DNA from: Vigna angularis
Taxonomy: Eukaryota; Streptophyta; Magnoliopsida; Fabales; Fabaceae
Direction of reading: 5' to 3'
Assembly (NCBI RefSeq): GCF_016808095.1
Contig: NC_068972.1
Coordinates: 806,001 to 870,000 of the forward strand
Length of the DNA stretch: 64,000 nt
Below are positions 12,361-23,201 of this stretch, in pieces (positions within the stretch are counted from its first letter, which is position 1; every line of letters begins with the position of its first letter). The notes beneath the pieces were generated by a model. The model saw only the letters and a program-made list of their open reading frames with translations, searched no databases and was not told the DNA's origin. The position numbers were made by a program, and so were the translations under genes.

Positions 12361-13232
12361 GGTTTTACGGTGTGATTACTAATAATACTTTATTTTAAGT
12401 CAATAACCAATGCATATGGAGTTGTAGTCTTGGACTATATAAAACAGTATATTTATAATTATTGTCCTAAAATATTCTCTTCCTTTTTCGTTGGAAACAG
12501 TCAAATAATTCTAGGCGCGGAGGGATTTAAATTGTGATCGATTACCTTTTAAATTGAGTATAATATATGTAACATTTTTAAATTGTAAAAAAAACTGTTA
12601 GATTACCCAATTAATTCTATAAAGCTAAGACATCTCTTTAATCATAATTATATATGCTAACCATCAACCATCATAAAATCAATTTTAAACCATAGAATGG
12701 AAAATTAGACAGGGAGAAAAGAAGAGAAACTTTCCCGGGAAATTCATAAGTTGGTGCCCTACAAAATTTTTAACTAGTTTGGAAGTTAAATTTTCTTTCC
12801 AAGACAAGGCATTGGAAAATCTTTGTTTTACTTTTAGAATCTTGAAGAGACTGAAGAATTAAAAAGTGTAGAAAAAGTTTACTTTTTCAAGAATAATAAA
12901 CTTAAATTGCATAATTTAAAATTCAACTTTCAATTTTAATCATACTTTTGTTAAATATTTTCGGAATATTTAACGTTGTGTTTGTTTCAAAAGATGATAC
13001 GGTGGAAGGAAATCTGCGAAGATAGATTAGAGTAAATATTACTGTTCGCTTAAACGAAAGCGAAAGAGATGGATTAGAGTGAATATTGCATTCAAAACGA
13101 GACAGAGGTTGTGGAGGTTGAAGACACACTAAACTTTGAACCCGTGGAACTCGAGAAATACCAAAACCCAACCCGCAATTAATTATAAGGGAGATGAAAT
13201 CGAGTCCATCTTATGTAAAAAATTACGAAGAA

Positions 13233-13336
13233 GTCGTATTTGGTTATAACGCATACGTATTTGATTCTAATACAGGCGTATTCAGTTCTAACATAGACGT
13301 ATTTAGTTTCAAGTAGGTGTATTTGGTTCCATTGTA
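13233..13336. repeat. 21-bp tandem repeat, five degenerate copies
   Basis: Five successive units of 20-21 bases share the core CGTATTTGGTTCTAA. They start at about 13233, 13254, 13275, 13296 and 13316. Copies differ at several positions, so the array is old. No coding frame is associated. Confidence 0.75.
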
Positions 13337-13707
13337 GACTTATTTTTACAAAATATTATATTTTAAAAATAATTAATTCACTTGTAAATATAATTTTTTA
13401 ATCATTTAAAAAAAATTATTTTTCTCCTTATAATAATTTTTACAATTATACATATTATTAACTATTATCGCTTTATATTACTTTTACTACTTAAAACATT
13501 TTGGTAATCTTCAATTTCTGTCTGTTAAATCATATTTTTATCTGTAGTTAAATCTTACACTAATTTTATAAAATTTATTTTTAAATCCACTTCCACTCAC
13601 CTCCAAATCCCTTTAAAAAAAATAACAATCAATTTATTCTCAAATTCTCTCCAATTCATTTAGTTTCACTTTCCCAAATTCATCTTTCAATGTGACAAAG
13701 TATTCAG

Positions 13708-14077
13708 GGAATCTTATTATGTTTGCAGTGAATTTGAGTTTTTAATTATTTGTATTTCATTTAAATAGTAAGATCTAAAACAAAATTTTACTTGAAGAAG
13801 ATTATGTGTGATTTTGACAGTAGTTTTGAAAGTACAATTCCTATTTTCGTGTGTATGCACTTTTGTTCTTATTTATTTTTGAAAATAAAAAGCATTTTAC
13901 ATTTCTTTCGTATTTAACAAGGGTGGATGTAAGTATGATACCAAATAACATGGGCAAATTTGTTAACTTTGCTAGTTTTATACGAAAAAGGAAACTTTTG
14001 AACCCCTTTTAGCAAAACTCAGAATCTCTAAGAAAAAAAGAAGTTAAATACGCAAAAATGTGAGCATACTATATTTT
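13708..14077. repeat. Segmental repeat, left copy (matches 24416-24773)
   Basis: About 360 bases, including CTTATTATGTTTGCAGTGAA and GGGTGGATGTAAGTATGATA, recur in the same orientation near 24416-24773 with few differences. The copies flank the duplicated DUF674 units, one upstream of unit A and one downstream of unit B. Confidence 0.8.
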
Positions 14078-14504
14078 AGGATTAAGTATGTTTTTAGTCC
14101 TTGGCCGTTTCTGGTTTTAGTCTCTCTTTCAAAATAAGGTATAATTTGGTTCTAAAAACATATTTAATCCTATATTTTATGATTTTTTTCTACAATTCTA
14201 ATAATTTTATTATGTTATGGTAATTCGTTATATTTGAATAATTTTGTTGTGTTACGATATTACAAGATATAAAATAAAGGGTAATGATACTTTAACAACA
14301 TTTTTTTATAATATTTTAATAATATTGTTTACTTGTTATTTTGTTATTGGTCCAAAATTACTCCCCAATCAATAATAATAAAAATCATAAATACTAACAT
14401 AAACCAATTATAAAATGACACGTAAATGTTGTTAAAATATTGTCAATTAAGTTTTAATTTTAACCGCTTCTTACCTCGAAGACACGAAAAGTAACTGCAC
14501 ATCG

Positions 14505-14690
14505 TAAGTATAAATAGACCAGAGACGATCACGCTGTCCCACTAAATTTTGCATGCCTATTTATTGATTGATATGATTTCTTTTTGTTGTTGGCCATGCA
14601 TGCCGTTTCACTTGCATGAGTAGTTAGGAAGCAATGAAAGAAAACCTTGATTCAACACCAGAGCTATCACCTTGATTCATAATTTATGGG
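14505..14690 (+). repeat. Orphan DUF674 promoter module (unit A)
   Basis: This module matches the region upstream of the DUF674 genes (AGACGATCACGCTGTCCCAC, TTGGCCATGCATG, AATGAAAGAAAACCTTGATT), but no DUF674 first exon follows it. The nearest gene begins at 15410 and has its own module at 15160. The same arrangement occurs at 19560-19735 before gene 3, showing that the module and gene were duplicated together. Confidence 0.7.
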
Positions 14691-15338
14691 TAAGTGTTAA
14701 TTTAATTTTGAAAAAGTTTTTCTTTAAGAAATTATTTCACGTGGTGGTAAATAATATTCCAATTTCCAATCTTTTTCTCTTTTAAATACTAGGATGAAGG
14801 TTAAAATATATATTTTTATTACAAAAATTTAATTAATTTTTAATCTAAAATTATATATTTTATTATAAAATCTAATATATTGTAATTTTATTATATTTAA
14901 ATTAATATTTTTATATGTACTTATTATTATGTTATTAAATAAAATATATAATATATAATTTAACATAGTTATTGATTATAATTTATTTATTAATTTTATA
15001 ATTTTTTAAAGTAAAAATTTATAATACTTAATAAAACAGTAATCATAGTAATAAAATTTCAGACATAATAAATAAACATGAAGTTTAATCAATGTGAGGA
15101 TATATAGTTTATTGATTCTATCTACAAAAGTGATCGTAGATACGAAAAACAACTACACGTTATAAAGAGACAGAAACGATTACACTGTCCAATTAAATTT
15201 TGCACACTACTTTATCGATTCATTTATTTATTTTCTTTCTGGAGTATTTAATACGCAATGAAAGAAAACCTTGACTCAACGTAATGGCTACCTCTCGATC
15301 CAAATTCCAAATTCATCACAAATATGAATTTCATTATT

Positions 15339-15348
15339 TATATATATA
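15339..15348 (+). promoter_or_regulatory. TATA box of DUF674 gene 2
   Basis: TATATATATA in the conserved block TTTCATTATTTATATATA, about 60 bases before the start codon. Confidence 0.5.
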
Positions 15349-15409
15349 GCTGTGGAAAGTCACATTTAGGTTAAGACCTGTAATAGAGCATAACACCTCA
15401 TCTATCAGC

Positions 15410-16311
15410 ATGGCATCTTCTTCCTCCAAATTGACTCTGAAATTGCTCGTCGACGCTAAGCGTGAGAAGGTCCTGTTCGCAGAAGCATCAAAAGCGGTTA
15501 TAGACTTTCTATTTAACTTGCTCTGCTTGCCCATCGGTACTGTCATAAGGATTCTCAACAAGAATCAAATGGTTGGCAGCTTAGCAAATCTCTATCAAAG
15601 TGTTGAGAATCTGGATGAAACTTACATGCAACCAGACCTGCATAAGGATCTACTGCTGAAACCAAGTGCCCCCATGTCTTCACGAATCACTGGTCTTCTT
15701 CCTTCCGTTAATGACACTTCTTCCGACAACTCCTCGAATTTGTTGTATAGGTGCCCAGTTCACTATGGTCGCATCACATGTGATAACACCACTCGTTGTC
15801 CTGAATACAACTGTACTAGTAATATGACCTCTGTCGTGCCTTTTGTTGGTGAAAAGGTTGCAAAAGTTATTTCTACCGACAAGAGTGGATTTGTGAAAGA
15901 GGTAGTAACTTACATGGTGATGGATGATTTAGTGATTCAGCCCATGTCAAACATATCGAGCCTTACCCTACTTAACAAATTCAACGTCAGAGAGGTTGGC
16001 GCCTTACAGGAAAGGGTGGTCGAGTTGGACATGAACCAGGCATGTTTTTGTTTATAAAATATGGAGATGTCATTTTTTCTTTTAGGTTTAAAATATCTTA
16101 ACTTCTAATTTAATATGCACAAAGTAAAGGGTTTGGGGAATCTCTTACACATATGTTTTAGTTTTCTTTTTTTATTTTCGTTAACTAGTAATGCATCATG
16201 GTTCATTAATTTATTTTCTTCATATTATAGGGCGTGAATCTTCTGAAGGCTTCTCTGCAGTCGAAGACAGTTTTAACTGATGTTTTTCTCAAGAATCATT
16301 CTTCGCCATAG
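15410..16311 (+). CDS. DUF674 family protein, gene 2 (half-length)
   Basis: Exons 15410-16039 and 16231-16311 give 236 residues, nearly identical to gene 1 over the first 80 residues. It has the same family motifs (KLTLKLLVDAKREKVLF, LCLPIGTVIRIL, the MVMDDLVIQPMS core and the LLKASLQSKTVLTDVFL ending). The cysteine cluster is altered at its end: the last CxxC of gene 1 has become C-x4-C (CPEYNC). The intron again uses a GC donor (CAG|GCATGT) and the ATTATAG acceptor. An unspliced read-through would stop three codons after the donor. Function unknown; closely linked paralogues and an extra last exon at 17141 lie nearby. Confidence 0.85.
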
Positions 16312-17140
16312 GGTTTCACACAGAGTAATATCTTATTTTAAGTCAATAACCATTGGATGGAATTGTGGTCTTATTTATGGTGTATAGACGGTTAAATATG
16401 TATTAAAAATAAGAACTTTAGCTTTACCTCAATTTTAAAAAGCAGATAATGTTTCAACTTATTTATATACTTTAAATTAATCTTATTTTTAATGGGTAGA
16501 ATATTTTTAATTCATCCTTTTAAACTAATGTATATAAATCTAATGGATATATCTCATATTTATATATATAGTATGTGAAATTAGATATTAGTATGAAACA
16601 ATATATTCAACAAAAAGTTTAAGATACGATCTTATTATGGCAAATAACACAAAAGAATACCTTTAAAAAAAATTGAATTTTAATTACATTTATGTGGGTG
16701 GTGATAGCATCATAACAAGACCAATTTTTAATTGCATTAAGTCCTAACTTGATATGACGCTTTATTTTAATTGACTTTTTTTTCTCGAAAATAGGCGATG
16801 AAACGAGTAATTTTAAAAAATAATCGTCAATATTTTATATTTTTGTTTTACAATTCTAATATTTTTATTATGTTGTGATAATCAACAAGCAATGAAAGAA
16901 AACCTTGATTCAAATCGCAAACTCGTCGACAAGTTAAGATCTGTAAAAAACAGTGTTGGTTAAACTTAAATTGACAGCTTTAATGAGTATTTAATGTGTT
17001 AAGAGTTATGAATATGCGTTTCACAAATTTCAGTCCTGATTAATCATTTTATATTATAAATTGGTTAGGTAAATTGTGTAAAGTTTAGTTTTCTGGTTCA
17101 TGTTTTTCATTTTATATTTTTGTTTTTCTGTTTGAAACAG
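16312..17140. other. Spacer or long alternative intron after DUF674 gene 2
   Basis: AT-rich with no gene. Near 16886 is another partial match to the promoter module (AATGAAAGAAAACCTTGATT). A 150-base stretch before 17141 (CAGTGTTGGTTAAACTTAAA onward) recurs before 23034. The stretch may be what remains of the deleted second half of a full-length DUF674 gene. Confidence 0.5.
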
Positions 17141-17296
17141 GGTGGGGATCTGCTCAAGGCTTCTCCAGAGTCGAAGATGGTGTTGACAAGTGTTTTTCTC
17201 ATGAACCGCACATTATTCCTTAAAAAATCAGTTTCCATTGTTTTACGTTTTGGTTTGGAAGTTTATGGCAACATTATGTTTCTGTGCTTTTCATAA
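17141..17296 (+). pseudogene. Orphan last exon of a DUF674 gene (unit A)
   Basis: After a good acceptor (TTTGAAACAG) the frame reads GGDLLKASPESKMVLTSVFL and runs 51 codons to a TAA. This is the typical ending of the second DUF674 repeat. No coding exon of the second repeat lies before it, so it looks like the leftover of a full-length gene after an internal deletion. It is in phase 0, so it could also act as an alternative last exon of gene 2, replacing the exon at 16231. Confidence 0.7.
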
Positions 17297-19545
17297 TTTT
17301 ATGTTATAAAAACATTATGTTTGAAATTCATTTACTCAGTCCTACAAAATGCGAGGAAAATAGTGTGGTATATGGGTATCAATTTTTATTTTCGCGTCCA
17401 TTTTTATCTTCTGATCGTATATCTTAGGAAGATTGTTGTTTCTTACTTCATTTCTACAGTGTGGTGAATGATGGTACAAATTCTCATAAAACACAATTTC
17501 TCTTTTTCTTTAATGTGGTTAGATCCCTTGAGAGGAGAATTTTGAAAATTATTTTTTCCTTTTCGTACCTTTTTGGAACACATGTATCTTCTACCATATT
17601 TTATTTTGCATATAAAGATTTAACACTTGCAATAGTACGCCCCTTTCGGTTGGTATCTTCAATTATAATATGTGTAATAAACTTTAGAAATAACATTTGT
17701 TTGTGTTTGAGTTTCTCTTGTTTGTAACCAGTTTAGGATGACAATAGTTTCTCAATCACAAGTTTTAAAACGAACTCATTTGGTAGAATTATGTTCTCTA
17801 TTTTAATATCTTCCAATAACCTTAGTGATAAAAATAAAATTAAATAATATTTATAAGAATAATATATATTTTTAAAAAAATTATTTGAAATAGTTGTACT
17901 AAAAAAATTAAATAATTAATATAATATATTTTAAAAAATAACTAAGTTTAATACAATATATTTAATAAATAATTAATACAATATATTTAAATAAGAATTT
18001 CAATTTTTTTTGTAATATCAATTTTTCATAAAGAAATAAAAATCTTCTGAATAAAACTAACTTTAATATATTTTTAAAAATATTATTGAATTTAAATACA
18101 AAATTAAAAGATTAAATTGTACTAACAATCTGAATAAAACTAACTTTAATTTCAATTTTTCATAAAGAAATAAAAATCTTCCGAATAAAACTAACTTTAA
18201 TATTTTTAAAAAATATTATTGAATTTAAATACAAAATTAAAAGATTAAATTGTACTAACAATCTGAATAAAAAATTTCTGTTAAAAATAATTTTATCATC
18301 TTGGCTAAAGAAAACAGAGAAGAAGCAGAGGACTACGTAAGTTTATTATTATTATTTAATATTATTATTATTATTATTACTATTTATTATATTATTATTA
18401 ATAAAATTAATAAAATAAAATTTTCAGTATAATTGAACTATTTTTTTTTATTGGAATTGAATCCATCATATCATGTAAAATGCATTTTTCAAGATAAATA
18501 TCATTAGAATGTATAATTTTACAGGAGCAAAAGTATTTTTCTAGGATGAATATTATTCAATTATCTCAAATTATGTTAGCAAAATGGAATTAACCATCAA
18601 TCCTGCAAATCTATTCTTTTAAATATCTTAAAGCGAACACAAATAAGATTACGAATCCGTCCGCACAAACATTGTGAATAGTAAAATCTTTTGAAACGAA
18701 CACAATGTAGGTGTAAGAGAGTTTTAATCTTAATGAAATTATTTTTTCCTTATAGCTTCTTGTTTATGTAAATTTTAATAACAATAACAGTGAGTCTAGT
18801 ACTGGTTGGTTGTGACTTATTCTAACACCACTATGATTATCTAACCATCTATTAATAAAAGGGGTCTATAACAAGTTACTAGAAATACATTAAAAAAAAT
18901 GATAGTTTTAATGGTGTTACATTTATGATCCTTACATTCTTAAATATATATTGAATTAACTAAGAAGTTGAGAAGTGTATAAAAAATACCTTTAATTTTA
19001 ATTAAACTTCAATTTTGTTTTAATTAAAATTTCATTCACAAAAACAGCGAATAGGTAAAAAAAGGTGAATTTTAATTACATTTCTATGAGTGCTAGCATG
19101 ATAACAACGGCAATTTTCAATTGCATTAAGTCATTGGATATTGGACTTTTTTTGAATGACTTTTTCTTCCAAAAATAGGTGATGCAGCGAGTAATTTATA
19201 AAAGGACTCCGATGTTAAAAACTTTCTTTTAGCACCCTTATAATAATTGATTACGATAATTGATTACGTGTCAATTCCGTATTTGAAATAGACTAATCAC
19301 AAATAATATTTTACTTTAAAAAACAACTGTCAATATTTTATGATTTTGATCTACAATTCTAATTTATTGTGTTATGGTAATACGTTATATTTAAATAATT
19401 TTGTTGTAGTACGAAATATTACTATGAAATAAAATATTGAGTTAAGTTTTAATTTTAACCGGTAAAACAAAGATAAAATTATTCTTAAAAAAAAACAAGA
19501 ACAAAGGGAAGTCAAATCTTTTTCTTTCGTCGAAGACACGAAAAA
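17297..19545. other. AT-rich spacer between DUF674 units A and B
   Basis: No supported gene. It holds a 134-bp tandem duplication (18019-18280) and ATT-rich microsatellite DNA (18342-18410). A repeat-like stretch near 18635-18715 carries two short opposed copies of GCGAACACAA/TTGTGTTCG-type ends. An open frame of 88 codons at 17461 has an AT-driven translation and is not called. Confidence 0.5.
18019..18280. repeat. 134-bp tandem duplication
   Basis: Two direct copies offset by about 134 bases share CATAAAGAAATAAAAATCTT and TTGAATTTAAATACAAAATT with very few differences. The duplication is therefore recent. It is non-coding. Confidence 0.8.
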
Positions 19546-19559
19546 TAACTGCACATCGT

Positions 19560-19735
19560 AAATATAAATAGACAGAGACGATTACGCTGTTCCACTAAAT
19601 TTTGCATGCCTATTTATTGATTGATATTATTTCTTTTCGTTGTTGGCCATGCATGCCGTTAAGAAGCACTGAAAGAAAACCTTTTTTCAGACACCAGAGC
19701 TATCACCTTGATTCATGATTTATGGGTAAGTTTTA
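19560..19735 (+). repeat. Orphan DUF674 promoter module (unit B)
   Basis: Close match to the module at 14505-14690, including CCATGCATGCCGTT and GCTATCACCTTGATTCAT. No gene follows directly; gene 3 lies 1.8 kb downstream with its own module. It marks the left side of the second 2.8-kb duplicated unit. Confidence 0.7.
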
Positions 19736-20131
19736 ATTTATTTTTTTTTTAAAAATTCTTTCACGTGGTGGTAAATAATATTTCAATTTCCAAAATCTCA
19801 ATCTTTTTCTCTTTTAAATAAGACTAGAATGAAGGTTAAAATAATTTTTTTTTATTAAAAGAATTTATTTAATTTTTAATCTAAAATTATATATTTTATT
19901 ATATAATCTAATATATTGTAATTTTATTATATTTAAATTAATATTTTTATATTATACTTATTATTATTATTATGTTATTAAATTATATATATATATATAT
20001 ATAAATATAATTTAATATAGTTATTGATTATAATTTATTTATTAAGTTTATAATTTTTTAAAAGAAAAAAATTTATAATATTTAATAAAAAAATATTCAT
20101 AGTAATAAAATTTCAGACATAATAAAATAAA

Positions 20132-21063
20132 TGTTTAATACATCATTTGGTCCCTATTTTTAGGGCTTTGGTTCAAAAGTAATCTTACTTTTTAAAAAAG
20201 TTCAATAAGACCTCATATTTTGTTAAAAAATGTTTAATCTGGTCTTTTCTGCTCACGCCGTTAAAAACATAATAGTGCAAATGCCACGTCATCATCACCA
20301 TCTCCAGACAAATCTTAATTTCTCTCCAAGAAACCCAAACTGCCGCACCATCCAATGCCGTCACCGCCATCCTCACCGACAGCTGTCCTCTCCAACACAT
20401 CACGCGCTACCACCAAAGTGTCTTCTCCCTTCTGTTCCACCTCCATCACCTTGCCATGCTGCGACCATCAATCTTCACCATTTTCACCCTCGCACTAGCC
20501 AAATCGTCGTCGCGCCAGCAACACTGCCATCTAATCTCCACCACTAACCACCAGCCAAATTGCCAGCTGTTGCAGATCGCGAATCGCCACTCTTCTCTAC
20601 CACTAATCACGCCGCTGCTTGCCTTCAGCTGCAACCACAATCAGACCTGCAAGCAAACCGTGGAGACCTAAGGTTTCTTGCGTTCTTGTCGCATAGCTTT
20701 GGTGGTGGCGTGTGATGCGTTGGAAAGGACGGCTGCCGGCGAGGATGGTGGTGACAGCGCTGGATGGTGCGGCGGCTAGGGTTTCTTGGAGAGAAATTAG
20801 GGTTTGTTTGAAGATGGTGATGATGACGTGACAAAGATGTTTTTTTTTTAAATTAAAAAATTATTTAAGTCCACCTATTAACGTGTGCCACGTGCTTATG
20901 AGATGTCACGGTGACATTTGCACCATTATGTTTTTAATGGCGTTAACGGAAAAGACCGGATTGAATATTTTTTAATGAAATATGAGGTCTTAGAACTTTT
21001 TTAAAAGATACGATTACTTTGAACCAAATCCCTAAAAGTAGGGACCAAATGATGTATTGAACT
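20132..21063. mobile_element. Mutator-like (MULE) non-autonomous element, 932 bp, with 9-bp target duplication
   Basis: The element is flanked by a perfect 9-bp direct repeat TAAAATAAA (20123-20131 and 21064-21072). Its ends form long inverted repeats: the left begins TGTTTAATACATCATTTGGT and the right, read in reverse, AGTTCAATACATCATTTGGT. The similarity continues inward for roughly 300 bases per arm, so inner open frames on the two strands give similar His/Pro-rich translations (RHHHHLQTN...). Long TIRs plus a 9-bp duplication are the mark of Mutator-like elements. No transposase is present. The equivalent site in unit A (near 15071-15085) is empty. Confidence 0.9.
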
Positions 21064-21518
21064 TAAAATAAACATGAAGTTTAATCAACGTGAGATATAT
21101 AGTTTATTAATTCTATTTACAAAAGTGATTGGAGATACGAAAAGAGTAATGATATAATGATACACTTTTACATTTATTTGACAGAAACTACAAAAATTAA
21201 ATGATAATATAAATTTAAATTTTTGTATTGTTTGAAGAAAACAGAAAAAAAAAAAAGTAAAGATAATTTCAAATAAATTTAAAATAAAATGTATCTAAAA
21301 GATTCAGGTAGGTGAGATCATGTTTTACTCGAAAAACAACCACACGTTATAAAGAGACAGAAACGATTACGCTGTCCAATTAAATTTTGCATACTACTTT
21401 ATTGATTCATTTTCTTTCTGGAGTATTTAATAAGCAATGAAAGAAAACCTTGACTCACGCAATGGCTATACCTCTCGATCCAAATTCCAAACTCATCACA
21501 AATATGAATTTCATTATT

Positions 21519-21526
21519 TATATATA
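21519..21526 (+). promoter_or_regulatory. TATA box of DUF674 gene 3
   Basis: TATATATA in the same conserved block as in genes 1 and 2, about 45 bases before the start codon. Confidence 0.5.
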
Positions 21527-21566
21527 GCTGTCGAAAGTCACATTTAGGTTAAGACGTGTAATAAGC

Positions 21567-22475
21567 ATGGCATCTTCTTCCTCCAAATTGACTCTGAAAT
21601 TGCTTATCGATGCTAAGCGTGAGAAGGTCCTGTTCGCAGAAGCATCAAAAGCGGTTATAGACTTTCTCTTTAACTTGCTCTGCTTGCCCATCGGTACTGT
21701 CATAAGGATTCTCAACAAGAGTCAAATGGTTGGCAGCTTAGCCAATCTCTATGAAAGTGTTGAGAATCTGGATGAAACTTATATGCAACCAGACCAGAAT
21801 AAGGATCTACTGTTGAAGCCAAGTGCCCCCATGTCTTCACGAATCTCTGGCCTTCTTCCTTCAGCTAATGACACTTCTTCCGACAACTCCTCGAATCTGT
21901 TCTATGGGTGCCCAGTTCACCTTGGTTATTACGTCGCCTTTGATAACACCGCTCTTTGTCCTGTTCAGTCTTGCAGGAGAACTATGGACACAGTATTGCG
22001 TGTTGTTGGTAAAAAGGATGCAAATGAAATTTCTGCCGAGAAGAGTGGTTTTGTGAAAGAGGTAGTAACTTACATGGTGATGGATGATTTAATAATTCAG
22101 CCCATGTCAAGCATATCAAGCCTTACTCTACTTAACAAATTCAACCTCAAAGAGGTTGGCGTCTTGCAGGAAAAGGTGGTCGAGTTGGACATGAACCAGG
22201 CATGTTTTGTTTTTAAAACATGAATATATCATTATCGCTCTTCATGTTTAAAATATCTGAATTTAATTCTAATTTAATATGCACGAAGTAAAGTGTTTCG
22301 TGAATCTCTTACACATGTTGGTGTTTTCTCCTTTTATTTTTGTTAGCTAATAATGCATCATGGCTCATTAATTTATCTTCTTTATATTGTATAGGGTGTG
22401 AGTCTTCTGAAGGCTTCTTTGCAGTCGAAGACGGTTTTGACAGATGTTTTTCTCAAGAATCATTCTGCGCCATAG
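21567..22475 (+). CDS. DUF674 family protein, gene 3 (half-length)
   Basis: Exons 21567-22199 and 22395-22475 give 237 residues. The N-terminal hallmark, the core MVMDDLIIQPMS and the ending LLKASLQSKTVLTDVFL are all kept, and the GC donor (CAG|GCATGT) is again used. The cysteine motif is eroded: the second cysteine is replaced (AFDNT instead of TCDNT) and the last pair is C-x4-C (CPVQSC), so a four-cysteine metal site is unlikely. This gene sits in unit B, downstream of the Mutator-like insertion, and has an orphan alternative last exon at 23034. Function unknown. Confidence 0.83.
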
Positions 22476-23033
22476 GGTTTCATACATTGTAATTAATAAC
22501 GTCTTATTTTAAGTCAATATCCAATGCATGGAATTTTGGTTACTTATGGTTTATAGATTCTTAAATATTCATTGAAAATATCTTAAAAGTGATGTTTAAA
22601 TTTAATTCAATTTTATAAAATCATTTTTAAAAATTATATCTGTACTTATTTATATATTTTAAATTGATATAAAAAATTTCATATCTTTTTCAAATTAATG
22701 TATATATATCATACGTAAAACCTTGATTCAAATCCCAAACTCCTCATCAAGTTTAGATCTGTAAAAACAGTGTTGGTTAAACTTAAATTGACAGCTTTAA
22801 TGAGTATTTAATGTGTTAATAGTTTTGAATATGAGTTTTTTTTGTTAAGAGATGTTGGTTTCACAAATTCAACTAAGCGAATATGGATTTTTTTATCATA
22901 TGCAAATTTTACAATATTTCTTTCAGTCCTGATTAATCATTTTATATTATATATTGGTTAGGTAAATTGTGAAAAGTTTAGTTTTCTGGTTCATGTTTTT
23001 TATTTTATTTTTTTGTTTGGCTGTTTGAAACAG
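22476..23033. other. Spacer or long alternative intron after DUF674 gene 3
   Basis: AT-rich, with no gene. Sequence from about 22720 to 23033 matches 16900-17140 after gene 2 (CAGTGTTGGTTAAACTTAAA, TTAATCATTTTATATTAT). The two spacers are therefore copies of one ancestral spacer. Confidence 0.5.
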
Positions 23034-23201
23034 GGTGGGGATCTGCTCAAGGCTTATCCGGAGTCGAAGATGGTGTTGACAAGTGTTTTTATCAAGAACG
23101 GCACATCATTCCTTAAAATCAGTTTTCATTGTATTACATTTTGGTTTGGAAGTTTATGGCAACATTATGTTTCTGTGCTTTTCATAATTTTATGTTATTA
23201 A
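23034..23201 (+). pseudogene. Orphan last exon of a DUF674 gene (unit B)
   Basis: Preceded by the acceptor GTTTGAAACAG, the frame encodes GGDLLKAYPESKMVLTSVFI and continues to a stop at 23199-23201. It is the counterpart of the exon at 17141 but has a different frame after about 30 codons, owing to small indels. It is phase-compatible with exon 1 of gene 3. Either it is a relic of a deleted second DUF674 repeat or it is a usable alternative last exon. Confidence 0.7.

Larger units (their letters stand above)
12361..15338. other. Spacer between DUF674 genes 1 and 2
   Basis: No intact gene. It contains a degenerate repeat-like stretch (12960-13190) and a 21-bp tandem repeat. A segment at 13708-14077 recurs at 24416-24773. 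A possible small MITE lies at 14281-14450, with inverted TTTAACAACATTT ends. An orphan copy of the DUF674 promoter module sits at 14505-14690. The rest is AT-rich. Confidence 0.5.

Noticed and set aside
20230..20834. His/Pro-rich open frames on both strands
   Set aside because: They lie in the inverted arms of the Mutator-like element and mirror each other; no transposase or host protein motif is present.
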